The notes below the pieces were generated by a model. The model ran no database searches, had not been told where the DNA came from, and worked only from the letters and a program-made list of their open reading frames with translations. From Isoetes taiwanensis (taxonomy: Eukaryota; Streptophyta; Lycopodiopsida; Isoetales; Isoetaceae): a stretch of DNA of 64,000 nt. Where the stretch lies: the NCBI GenBank assembly GCA_021234155.1, contig JAJEKV010000048.1, forward strand, positions 436,001 through 500,000, given 5' to 3'. Of the stretch, positions 10,086-20,510 are shown piece by piece. Made by a program: the position numbers and the translations under genes. Numbering within the stretch: position 1 is the stretch's first letter; every line of letters begins with the position of its first letter.

Positions 10086-11440
10086 TGTGTTTGAGTCCAG
10101 TGATCTTTGCCTGGATCATTGAGATATCTACTTAGCATATTAACTATATAAGCTATATCAGGTCTTGAACAATTAGCCATATATGCTAAACATCCAACAA
10201 GTGACATGTATGGCACATCTTGCATTTCTTGATCTTTGCCTGGATCATTGAGATATCTACTTAGCATATTAACTATATAAGCTATATCAGGTCTTGAACA
10301 ATTAGCCATATATGCTAAACATCCAACAAGTGACATGTATGGCACATCTTGCATTTCTTCTCTTTCAGCCAAAGCTCTAGGACTCATTAATTCTGATATT
10401 GTGCTTCCAGGTACCACAGGGGTTTTTGCTATTTTACAATCCTTCATTTTGAATCTGTGTAACATAGATTCTATCTGCCCCTTTTGTGTCAAGGTCAACC
10501 TTTTGTTTTCTCTATTTCTGTGCACCTCGATTCCCAAGAATTTTGATAATTCCCCTCTTGAAACTTTGATTGAGGATTTGTTTGCAGTGTTCTAAAACCT
10601 TCATTCCCTTTGATACCATAATATTGTCATCCACATAAAGGGCTATGATGCACCGTTCATTTCCAGCTTTGTATTTATAGAGATTGCCATCTCTGAGGTA
10701 AGTATCCATGCATTTGTACCACTTCCTTGGTGATTGTTTAAGTCCATATACAACTCTATTCAGCTTCCAAACCTTATTTTCACCTTCCTCGAACCCTGGT
10801 GGTTGCTTCATAAATATGTCTTCCTCTAGTTTTGCATTCAAGAATGCCGTGTTCACATCCATGTGATGGATTTCAAAATTATGTGCATTTGCAATTGATA
10901 AGAGCATTCTGATGCTGTTCATCTTTACTAGAGGGAAGAATGTTTCCTCATAATCTTGTCCTTTTCTTTGGGAAAATCCTTGAGCTACAAGGGATGCCTT
11001 GTATTTTGGGGTAATACCATCTGATCCAGTCTTGACTTTAAATAGCCATTTACATCCAACTATATTTCTGCCTTTGGAACATCTATAAGTGTATAAGTTT
11101 CTGTCCTCTTGAAAGAGGCCATTTCATCATGCATGGCCTCAAGCCATTTATCTTTATCAGATGATTTCAGTGCTTCTGAGTAATTTTCTGGTGCATTAAA
11201 ATCTGATAGCATCAAAGTTTCAAATATATCATGTAACTCACCTCTTTGTTCTAGAAGTCTTTTGCTTTTTCTATAGATATCTCGTCCATGTATTTTGGCA
11301 TCTTCTTTTAGTATTTGTGCCTCTGTTTTTCTTTTCCTTGTAGGTGGCTCTACAGATATGCTGGAGATTTTCAGTTTGTACCTGCACAGGCTCAAGATTG
11401 ACATCATCATTTATGAGTTTAGTCTTCATCAAACACAAAA
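10086..11440 (-). pseudogene. Copia reverse transcriptase region, frameshifted
   Basis: The linker (ENYSEALKSSDKDKWLEAM, at about 11060-11260) leads into the reverse transcriptase, with MDVNTAFLN, QPPGFEE, VYGLKQSPRKWY and the catalytic YVDD (10512-10922). A frame change near 10545, apparently one extra A in the AAAA before TTCTTGGGAATC, separates this from the following segment with GIEVHRNRE, CLAYMANCSRPDIAY and LSRYLNDPGKDHW. The part around 10930-11050 is in another frame. The RNase H domain is absent. This enzyme would copy the element RNA into DNA, but the present copy cannot make it. Confidence 0.9.
10102..10359 (-). repeat. 129-bp exact in-frame tandem duplication
   Basis: Copy 1 is 10102-10230 and copy 2 is 10231-10359. 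They appear identical. The unit is 43 codons of the copia polyprotein, from the EMQDVPYMSLVG segment through LNDPGKD, so the duplication keeps the reading frame. Perfect identity within an otherwise decayed element points to a late event or an assembly artefact. Confidence 0.95.
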
Positions 11441-11464
11441 TTAACTTTTGGTTCTGGACCTTTG

Positions 11465-11661
11465 ATCTCCATCACATCCCCTGTCCTCCCAAGTGGGGTT
11501 TTTTTCATCCCGGTAGTAGGGTTCTACTGTACAGTTACATTGTTTGTTTTTGGTGTTGGGGTTTTTGGCTTTTTTGCCTGTTCTTTGCATGTACCGTCTC
11601 ATAGGCCTCTGGCCTCCGTGGACGTTAAAATAAACTTCCTTCCTTCCTTCCTTCCTTCCTT
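11465..11661 (+). mobile_element. Nested non-LTR (LINE 3' end or SINE) insertion
   Basis: About 197 bases interrupt the copia polyprotein between integrase and linker. They end in GTTAAAATAAA followed by a (TTCC)n tail, and contain GGGGTTTTTGGCTTTTTTGCC, a stem-forming word typical of plant LINE 3' ends. CCTTTG flanks both sides (11459-11464 and 11662-11667), consistent with a short target-site duplication. The copia frame resumes on both sides. No tRNA-like promoter is visible, so a 5'-truncated LINE is more likely than a complete SINE. Confidence 0.65.
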
Positions 11662-11664
11662 CCT
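11635..11664 (+). repeat. (TTCC)n microsatellite tail
   Basis: About seven units of TTCC form the 3' tail of the nested non-LTR insertion. Confidence 0.95.
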
Positions 11665-12568
11665 TTGTTTCAGATCTAGTAATCTCATCATGAGTGTTTA
11701 CTTTTAGAATAATTTTATAGTATTGGGTCTCCTCGAACACTACATCCCTGCTTCTCAATATCCTTTTCTTTTTGGATCATAAAGCCTATATGCCTTTGAT
11801 TGCTCGTCATATCCTTGAAATATGAGATGTAGGCTCTGCCATCAAGTTTCTTTCGTAGTTCTTCTGGCACATGTACAAAAGCCAAACATCCATAGCTTTT
11901 TAACTTCGCATAGTTTGGTGTCTTATCATTCCAGAGCATCTCAGGAATGGCACCATTTATGCTTGATGTTGGCAGTAAAATTTGAACATAAACAGCTGTT
12001 CTCACTGCTTCTTTCCACAGAAAGTTTGGAAGGCCTGCATACTTAAGCATACTCCTCACAACATTAAGAATTGTGCAGTTTTTCCTCTCAGCAATCCCAT
12101 TTTGCTGAGGAGAGAATCTACAGTCAATTGTCTCTTGATGCCCTTATTTTTGCAGTAAGCTTTGAATACATTTGAGAGATACTCTCCTCCCCTGTAAGAG
12201 CGTAGACATTTTACCTTTCTTCCCATATCTAGTTCAACTTCACTCAGATACTGCTTAAATGCTTCAAAAGCCATATCCTTTGATCTTAGACAGTATACTT
12301 TTGCTCTTCTGCTAAAATCATCAACGAAAGTCATGAAATATTTCTTTCCTGTCATACCAGTGACATTCAGTGGATCCCATAGGTCTATGTGCACTAAGTC
12401 CAGTATACACTTTGCTCTTTTTGAAGATTTTTTGAAAGGAAGTCTATTATGTTTGCCAAGTAAACAGCCTGCGCATTTAAATTCATCAACATTGTTATCT
12501 TGAGCATTTAACAAACCTTGTATAATGAGTTGTTCTACTGTTCTAAAATTCACATGGCACAATTCTGG
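11662..12568 (-). pseudogene. Copia GAG-pre-integrase and integrase core, frameshifted
   Basis: The minus strand encodes the end of the pre-integrase zinc finger (CAGCLLGKHNRLPF) and then the integrase core with the two catalytic aspartates in HIDLWDP and FVDDFSR. The usual RSDxGGE word reads RSYRGGE. An extra two bases (a doubled TC within about 12108-12115) shift the frame just before the third catalytic block, which in the other frame reads SPQQNGIAERKN with the expected glutamate. The frame then continues as MLKYAGLPNFLWKEAV through 11715. Integrase would join element DNA to the genome. This copy cannot encode it intact. Confidence 0.9.
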
Positions 12569-15500
12569 GAAGGGACTCGCGAGAGACACAAAACCGGCGT
12601 CTTCTCACAGCAGCTCTTCTTCTCCTCTCGTGGCTTCCCTCCGTCTTTCCTTGTCCATTGCTTCCCATCTGTCTTATCATCTTTGCTTCCCTCTGTTTTC
12701 CCATCACGGATTCTGAATTTTTCCTGCTCTTCAACCTGCATTTGTTTCACATTTCTTTTTGGCTCATCATCTTCTGGATTTGGCCATTTGATAGCTAGGG
12801 TGTTCTTGCTGTTTTGTTTCAACTTATGATGTATACAAGTATCGCTTATGAGGTATGGATTTCTCTCCCTATGCCGAGGTTCTTCTACACACAGGCGGAT
12901 TTGCCACACTCCCGATTGTTTTGGCGGATTTGTACGCTATGGTTTGGCTTCCGTGGCTTTTGCTTGCTAGTTCTTTTATGCTCATGCATTTTACGCCTTT
13001 CTTTTGCCGTTTATGTTATCAGGAGTCTATAGGAGGATTGCTCTACATGGAGATCCGTCATGCACTATCATGAATTATTGATGTACTTCCATGCGATTTA
13101 GACCGTAGTTAGGCTGCGGTTGGATGATTCCTTTTCTGATTGAGCTTTTCTTACATTTACAGCCTATCTATCTGCATGCATCCTCCGACGGATTGGTTTA
13201 TACTTCTCTCAATTTGATCTTTGGAACATGGGGAGCATGCGGCTATTTTCTTTTATAGTATTGAGTGCGTGCGGAAGCGGGGATCGGTTCTCTCAGATAC
13301 GCCTCATCATTGATTCGTCGAGAGCGGATCTTTTCAAAAGTTGATTAAATGCGGCACCTGCGTGGAGCGGTTGACCTTCTTCTTTTGAGACGTCCTTCCT
13401 CGGGCTTCACCTATGAAGCGCAACCCATCTCGCCCAAGAACCGTTGATCCTTGACTACGGACCAGCCTTTCCTCTAGCATCTCGTTTTTCGTTCCTTATC
13501 GCCTTTTGCCATTTTGGCTTTTTATTGCTTTACATGGGTCACTTTGCTATCTTGATGATCGGCCGCTTCGCATCTTTGCTCTATTTTCCCCGACAATCTG
13601 CCTTCCTAGTCCGGGTGAATTTGCTCTGTCTTTGCTTTGGTTTCCCTTGTGCTATACTTATGTTGCGATTCACCACACCGGCTTCTCTCGAATCTAGTCT
13701 TTGCATTCGCACCGCAACAGGCCCATGAATTTCGAAATGGGAGTTAAGTACCGATTGGAGCCAGGTGGACAATTTGCGAAAGCACTCTAAGCATCGGCCA
13801 TCGGATTCCTTTGCAAATCAATTATGGAGCTTCTCCAACGAATCCTCCTTCTTACATAATCTGATTTTACTTATATCCACCGTGCATTTGCTTCACAAGC
13901 ATCTGATCCTCAAACTCTTTGCCATTCGGGATTCCCCATTGATTCCCCTTTTCGATCAATACGTGCAACCCATGTCTGGTTACCTTATCCCGGGTATCCC
14001 CATATTTCTTTTATTTCCTACCCTATTACCTAAGCCAAGATTTTCCACCATTACAAGGTTACATTATCTGTATCCTCAGATTTTATTTTAGACCTCCTTG
14101 AAGCATTCAATGTTGGTTAAGGCGGGATAATCTCTCTCAACTTCCTAGCATTCGGCTTTGGCGGATAATCTTCAGATAAGTTTTTCGAATTCCACATTTT
14201 CTTTGGGTTGTGCATTGAATCAGGTTAAGTTTAGTTGTGCATTTTTCTTTGTCAAGCTTATTGCGGAGTTTATAGTTTAGAAGGGGCTCTAACATGTTAA
14301 TTGGTTTTTTGTGGCATAGGGTGAATTATGATATCAGAATATCCGCATTTTTTTCCTCCTGGGGTTTCTTACCATATTACTATCTAAGTTTGGGTTTTGC
14401 AAACACTCACATTGTGCATTGAATCAGGTTAAGTTTAGTTGTGTATTTTCTTTCTCAGGCTTATTGCGGATTTTATAGTTTAGAAGAGGCATGTTACTTG
14501 GTTTTTGTGGCATATATAGGTTATCTTATGCCCCCTTTACATATACCCTCGGAGGGAATTACGAGTCACATTTACACTATATTTTCTATCATTTGGGTGT
14601 CCCTTTTCTTTTTCCTATCTAGGGTTTTAGATTGTTATGTTTTTCTCATGTCTTATTCATAATTGCATTAGAATATGAGGCATCTAGGGCTTTTGTTTTG
14701 GGGGTGGTTTTTCCCTCCCATGTTATCTCTTTCAGTATGTTACCTTTTACAAGTTGATGGACATCTAGTTTTTCTATATGTGACATTATCCTTTGAATTT
14801 GAGGCTTTTTCATGGTTGTTTTGGATTTTTCTTCTTTGCACTTGTGTTTTTATCGTGGATCTGATGCACCATACTATTTAAAATGGGTCTATGCTCTTTT
14901 CACAAATTTGTTTTCTCTTGTTTATGTTCGGCTCCCTTTTTACCTCGTTTTTCGTCTTGTGATTCGTTTACTTGGGATGTTGTCTTGTTTTCATAATTCT
15001 ACGCTGATCTCTTGGTTTATTATCTTTTTATTGCCTATGGATTTGTGGCCACCATCTTAGGGTTGCATTTGTCCTTTTTACATTGATGCATTCCATTTCC
15101 ATGGTAGGATTTCGATATGGCCTCCATTCGTGTTATTTCTTCGACATGTATCTCTTTTGTATATTATTTTTTATATTGTGGTTCCCATGTGGTTATATGT
15201 GGCATTCTTTTTACGTGTTTAGGATTTTCCCCATGGTGGTTTGGGTTTTATCTTTTGCACTTGTGTTTGTGTCTTATGGGTGATGCACTACACTTGGCTC
15301 GAGGGTGGTATCGTTATTCGGGTGGTATTATCTTCTACATTCTAGATTTCCCTAGTTGTTGGATTTTATTTTTCTGCACTTGTGGTTTATCTTGTTTTTG
15401 ATGCACCGCACTCTTCAACAGATTGTGCAGGTTATTCAGTTGATTTTCTTGTTTATGTTATTCGCCCGCATTTTTACTTTAGTTTCTTTTCTCAGTAGCC

Positions 15501-16800
15501 TATGTGTTGCTTCCTCGAGGCAGTCTTTGTTGTTTTTCTATTTTATATCTTTTGCATTCTCATGGTTTCATTCTTTTGATTGCCCGAGATTTATTCACCA
15601 CATTTGCGGGTTGCACTTTGTCTTTTATATCTGTTGCCAATTGTTTAAATATTGTTTTGTCTGTCTCGTGTATGCCATCTTAGTTATTTTCAATATTGCT
15701 ACATGGCTTGTGTTCCAAGTATTCCGTATGTTGGGGTTTTTGCTTAGGGTCATGTCGATGCTTGTTGTTCACATATTTACTATGGTAAGTTCCTTAAGTA
15801 GTATTCTTTTTACGATTATTGATTTTTGATGGTTCTTATGAGTACTATAACAGGGTTCTCTTCTTGTTTTAGCATCTAGAGTTGCCTTTGACATTGCTAG
15901 ACATAATGGGACCTACTCTTTTGGCGGTTTCTTGTCTTGGAACACGATCAATGGCAACATTTTTTGTATCATATGGTGGTTCCTTCATTTTGCTTAGATA
16001 CATGCATTTTTTTCTATGTGCTAGATGATTTTTTTTTCTATTGATTTTTTATGGGCTATGGTTCCTCCGTTTTGCTTAGATATATGCATTTTATGTGTTC
16101 GATGATTTTTCTTCTATTGGTTCTTGGCTTTAGGTTGGTGGACCGATATCTCTGCCGCTTTTTCATCACGTGGTGGCTTACTCAATTTTATCTAGATACA
16201 TGAATGTGGGTATTTTCCATTTCTATAGGGGGATTGGTTATTTATCATGAATCGACTCTTTTGGACTGTGTACATATGTCCACGATAGAAACAATGTAGA
16301 GCCAATGTAGAGACAATGTAGAGATAATGTCGATGTCCTTAGTGATCTTATGACCCTCGTTCTTTGAGGGGCTACTCTTGAGTCCTATTGCTTTCGGTTT
16401 TCGGCCTTAGTATTACCGTCATTTGTATTTGTGCTATTTAGCTTTTTTGGATACGTCGCATGTTGTGTTTGGCACTTCCTTATACTCATTCAACCTTTCA
16501 CATTCTTCTCTTTGCCATGTTTTTTGCACTTTGTCATGTTTTTGCATTTGCGAGCTCCTTTGCACCATATTTATCCTTTGAAGCCTATTCACCTCCTTGG
16601 ATTAAACTTTATGTCGTATTTTCATATTGTATATTCTTTCCTTGATTTTTTAGTTATGGGGAGATTCGTCCATTATTTTGCCATGCTCACTCGATCATTT
16701 TTCGTATCCTGCTTTCTGTCGGTATGTAATCTGATGTGGTTTTGGGGATTATAGCATTGTTCATGTTGTTATTGAGGCGAACGTGAGAGCGCCCAAGGGT
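12569..16800 (+). repeat. Repeat block A, copy 1 (T-rich on + strand)
   Basis: This block recurs in the same orientation at 40640-43705 (from about 12960 onward) and inverted at 53690-58090. The + strand is strongly T-rich and A-poor. Open frames here are short, rich in F, L, C and Y, and break at different points in each copy, so it is not coding on this strand. The first 500 bases match 57870-58090 inverted. The end near 16760 matches about 53920 inverted. Function unknown; probably part of a non-coding or long-dead retroelement family. Confidence 0.85.
16291..16330 (+). repeat. 11-bp tandem repeat within block A
   Basis: About four units related to CAATGTAGAGA. The inverted copy of block A carries the same array at 54341-54382 (as TCTCTACATTG units), so it predates the duplication. 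Confidence 0.9.
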
Positions 16801-18035
16801 CGGGTACAAATAATGAGGTGAGTCCAATATCCAAGTGAGGAAATGCCACATCTAGATATAAAATAAGGCAACTCGTGATAAACATTAAAAACTTACTCGG
16901 GACAAATAAATGGGCAGATTTCGAGATGACAATCCATAACATAATAGATCAAGAGGTGAGGAGTACCAGAACAACAAAGGAAATGCTTTAAGACCAAGTA
17001 TGAAACAAAATGTCCAACAAAAGGATAGCAAAACAGAACAAGAACTCGCATCAAAATGTAAACAGATACTAGACAAATCCACACGCAAATCTCAATGCAA
17101 AAAATGACAACCCAATACATGCATATATGGAAAAGTGGTGGAAAAACAAATTTGAGATAGAGCCAATGACTGTAAACCAATAGAAAATATGTAAAAGAAG
17201 TATGCAATGCAACAAGTGACCATAGAAGAGAAACAATATGAGACCAGAATATAGGAAACAAAAGAAGGAGGTGAGCAAAAGAGAAAGAAAATATTCGATG
17301 AAGCGCATCAAAAGAAAAGAAGACATGCTCCCCCCTGATACTCAAAACTCAATGCCCATAAGGTACACCATACATGTCCACAAAGATATAGCTCAAAGTT
17401 GCAAGATACAACCCAACATTAAGGAGAAATCACCAAAATGAGAATGAACCCTGGCGTATTACAACGGTGACCAAATGCATCTAAAATAACTTTAGCAAAA
17501 GGAGCTAAAAATGAAATCAACAAACAAGAAATTACCTTATCGCACCTTCGAGGTAAAAATCCCCGCATATAAAGTGTTAAGTTTAGACAAATGGAATAAG
17601 GAAAAATCGGCACCGAATCAAATTGCATGACAAATCCCCTTAAACAAACCGTGAAAAGGCGGCACGTCATGTGGAACCCCGTGTCAGCATTTCTTAGAGC
17701 CCATGCACGACAACGAGCGTAATGAGTACTATATCGAGATGGATCCAAGCCGCTGCTGCCGAGGCCCCGCCGCGACGAGCAGAATGAGTACTATATCGAG
17801 ATGGATCCAAGCCGCTAGCAAGAAGGCAATCCCGCCACCACACACGGGCAGTCGGATAGGATAAGGGACGTAAAGAGGAAGGAGAAGAACGGAAAAGAGG
17901 GCCGCCGAACGGAGGATCGAGGAGATGATAAGAACCGGTGGAAATTAGGCGGCTTGGAGAATAGTCAAGCAATATTGACCGAAGTTATGGTTAAGGGTAG
18001 GATATAATTCTAACGAAACAATATGCTAACATTAG
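16801..18035 (-). repeat. Repeat blocks B and C (A-rich on + strand)
   Basis: 16880-17690 (B) matches 23170-24010 and 29060-29870 inverted, with runs of over 100 identical bases. 17690-18035 (C) matches 22870-23160 and 28680-29060 inverted and contains a copy of the 300-bp core, including a doubled GATGGATCCAAGCCGCT segment. B also recurs, more diverged, at 46900-47300 plus 48320-48600, split there by the TTAA-flanked element. Confidence 0.85.
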
Positions 18036-20500
18036 AAGGGTTGGTAGTATTTTGTGACATATTTTCCACCTCTTTCTCCTTTGTGGCTAAATTTCTTATA
18101 TGTATATTCTATATTTGGTTTGGTCCGATACTGGGTTTTGAATATTTGGGGGTTGTGTTTAAGATTTTTTCTTCTTTTTTGGCATGATTATTGGGGAGCT
18201 CTAGTGTTTGTTGGTTCCTTTGTTCACTTGATTAGCGCACTTATTTGTTGCTTCATGAAGTTATATTTTCTATTGGAAACATGGGTGGACGGGTGATATT
18301 GTTAGGTGTACCAATTTTATGGATTTGGGAGCTTCTTCGTTTTCGTTAGCTCCACTTTGTCATGTTCGTAGTAGGCTGATTTTTCGTGCATAGCTTTGCT
18401 CCCTATATATGATATTACATACTCATTGTGTAAGTTTCGAGACGTTGCTTTATTAGACATGGTTGACTTTTCATGTTCTTTTAGCCCCTAGTTTTTATCA
18501 TTCTTCCCCGTTTCTCCGTTTTTTTGCTCGATATCACGGGTCCACATGTTGAGGTTATTACTCACGGTTCTTTGGCGGTCCCTCGTCCTCTCGCGCTCGT
18601 TACGTGGTGTGCGACTCTACTCAACATCTCCATGTTTCTCGTTCGATCTTTATGTCTATGCATTTTTGCATTCCTATGCGTAAGTTTTTCCTCTTTGCCT
18701 TATTATCTCGGTTACTTGTTATTCTTCCTTCTTAATTATAAGTTTATTGTTTATTCTTTTTGGGGATCCATGATGAGGGTTCCTTTGTTGACTTATATCC
18801 CTCTAGATATTGGCCAATGTGTTGGAAGGGATAATAGCCACATTCTTGGACTTGGTCAGTAGCCCCATTCACGGACTTGATTCCGGCATTTGTATTCAAA
18901 TCAGTCAACTATCTTGGGCTCTTCCTTGATTCATCATCGTGGCGGTGATCCTTTTCTTTTCATTGTTTTTGTTCTCTAATGTTCCTCCTTTTTCGGTCAT
19001 TGAGCTGATGCGTCCATAGCAGGGGTTTCGGCTCTTCTTCTTCAACAGCTTTTCTCTCCACGGCTGCTTCATGGCTTCTTTGGTTCTCGTCTCATTACAT
19101 ATCTTTGGCATATTTGCTATTTGGCTTTATCTAGATAGGATGCATGTGCGTTTGCACTGCATTGAGATTTTTAGACATGGCTTTATATTGGATTATCTTT
19201 TTTTTATGCTTCTCTTTATTTAGATATGGGGGGTGTCCTCGTTGTTGTCCCACAAGGTATTGTATTGGGCACATTCTAATTTGTGCATGGTGTTGCTATT
19301 TAACTTTATCTGGATATGATGCATATTGCATTTGGTACCACATTGAGATTTTGCGACATGGGTTTCTATTGGATCATTTTTTTTTTCCTTTTTTTGCTTC
19401 TCTTTATCTAGACATGGCGTGTCTTACGTTGTTATATACAAGCTGTTATATACATGGCGTGTCTTACGTTCTTTTATTAACGAATTTCTGTTTTTTGATG
19501 CATTTTCTTTGGCTTTATTGCCACATCTTTCGGCGACCTTTGCTGGGTGTCGGCGTCATGTAGCTCTTTATGTTTTTCGTTGTCAATTTGAATGAAGTTA
19601 ACATGGTCTTTTTTGTTGTTGTGACAGCTACTTCTCGCTTGCTCACCCCAGGAGGTTCCCTTTTTCTTTGCGACTTTGCCTTTAGTTTTTTCCTCCCATG
19701 CCCCATCTACTCTTTTGGCTTACTTCGCTATGTTCCGCCACTTTGTTGCTTGGTGCCGTCTACATCTTGTGCTTATCTTCCAACTTCTCCTTTTTGTTAT
19801 TTGCGGCCCTTTTTGCTTCTCTTCATCATCCTCGGATGTCGCCCTCATCCATTTCTTCGGCCTCGGCGGCCATATCCTTTTTTCATCAACTTTTCAACCT
19901 TCCCTCTCCCGCCATTTTACCTTTAACCTCGTTGGCTCGTTAGTCTACTTTTCGTCACGCTCGCCCTCCTCGTACCTTTCTTCCTCTCCTGCCTCGGCAT
20001 GTTCGCTCGATTATTTCTTTCACTGCGCGCATCCTGCAGCTTCTTTTCCCTCCGCCCAGCGCCCGCTCTAAATTTGTAGTTTCTTTGTCGCTTTTGCGCA
20101 TTCGGAGAGCCCTTGCCCTCAATTGGCGTGATCTTTCTTTTTCCTTATCGCATGTGGATCTCTTCTTAATTCATTCAAAGCGTGACCAATTTGCATGATC
20201 GACGATTTCTTTGCTTCGCTTGCCTTCGTTCGCATGCCCCGGTCACTATCATCCTTGTGATTTCGATTTGAGTTCTTATCATCTCCTCGATCCTCCATCC
20301 GACGGCCCTCTTTTTCGTTCCTCTCCTTCTTCTTTCGTCCTTTATCCTATCCATCCGCTTCGCGGGGTGGCGGCCTGGAGTGTCTTCTTACTATCGACTT
20401 GAATCCATCCAGATATGGTACTCATTCATTTGCCGCGGAGGGGTTGGCTGTACGCCGGGAGTTCCACATGATCTTTAGCGACTCACCGGCCCTCACGCGC
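18036..20500 (+). repeat. Left arm of the large palindrome (blocks D, E, F)
   Basis: This T-rich arm is the inverted partner of 20501-22870. Further inverted copies of blocks E and F lie at 26890-28560 and 32700-34190. Block D is at 34180-35140, with only a short part at 28560-28680. The arm ends in the 300-bp core. Frames differ between copies, so no protein is claimed. Confidence 0.85.
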
Positions 20501-20510
20501 GCATCATGTG
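20230..20510 (+). repeat. 300-bp core repeat (representative copy)
   Basis: The core runs from GGTTCTTATCATCTCCTCGATCC-type sequence through a pyrimidine-rich tract, a TATCCTATCC word and a GGTGGCGGGA-like word, to GGAGTTCCACATGATC. Other copies lie at about 17700-17990 (-), 20512-20650 (-), 22900-23200 (+), 24690-25010 (+, two partial copies), 26915-27150 (-), 28760-29050 (+), 30540-30850 (+), 32720-32960 (-), 44760-44960 (-), 52385-52560 (-) and 59180-59390 (+). Its nature is unknown. Confidence 0.8.

Larger units (their letters stand above)
10086..12568 (-). mobile_element. Ty1/copia retrotransposon fragment
   Basis: On the minus strand the order is GAG-pre-integrase zinc finger, integrase core, linker, then reverse transcriptase, which is the copia order. 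The gag and protease side is cut at about 12568, where the sequence switches abruptly to the repeat family (GGGAAGGGACTCGCGAGAGA, also seen near 52297). The RNase H domain and 3' LTR are lost beyond about 10086. No LTR is present at either end. Several frameshifts and a nested insertion show it is inactive. Confidence 0.93.

Noticed and set aside
15356-15829. Open frame of 157 codons rich in F, L, C and Y
   Set aside because: Same compositional effect. The equivalent stretches at 42960-43330 and 54900-55400 do not keep the frame.
17320-17340. Polypurine-tract-like CAGGGGGGAG (seen inverted as CTCCCCCCTG; also near 23540 and 29380)
   Set aside because: No LTR-like TG start follows it in any copy and no primer-binding site pairs with it, so I do not call an LTR border.
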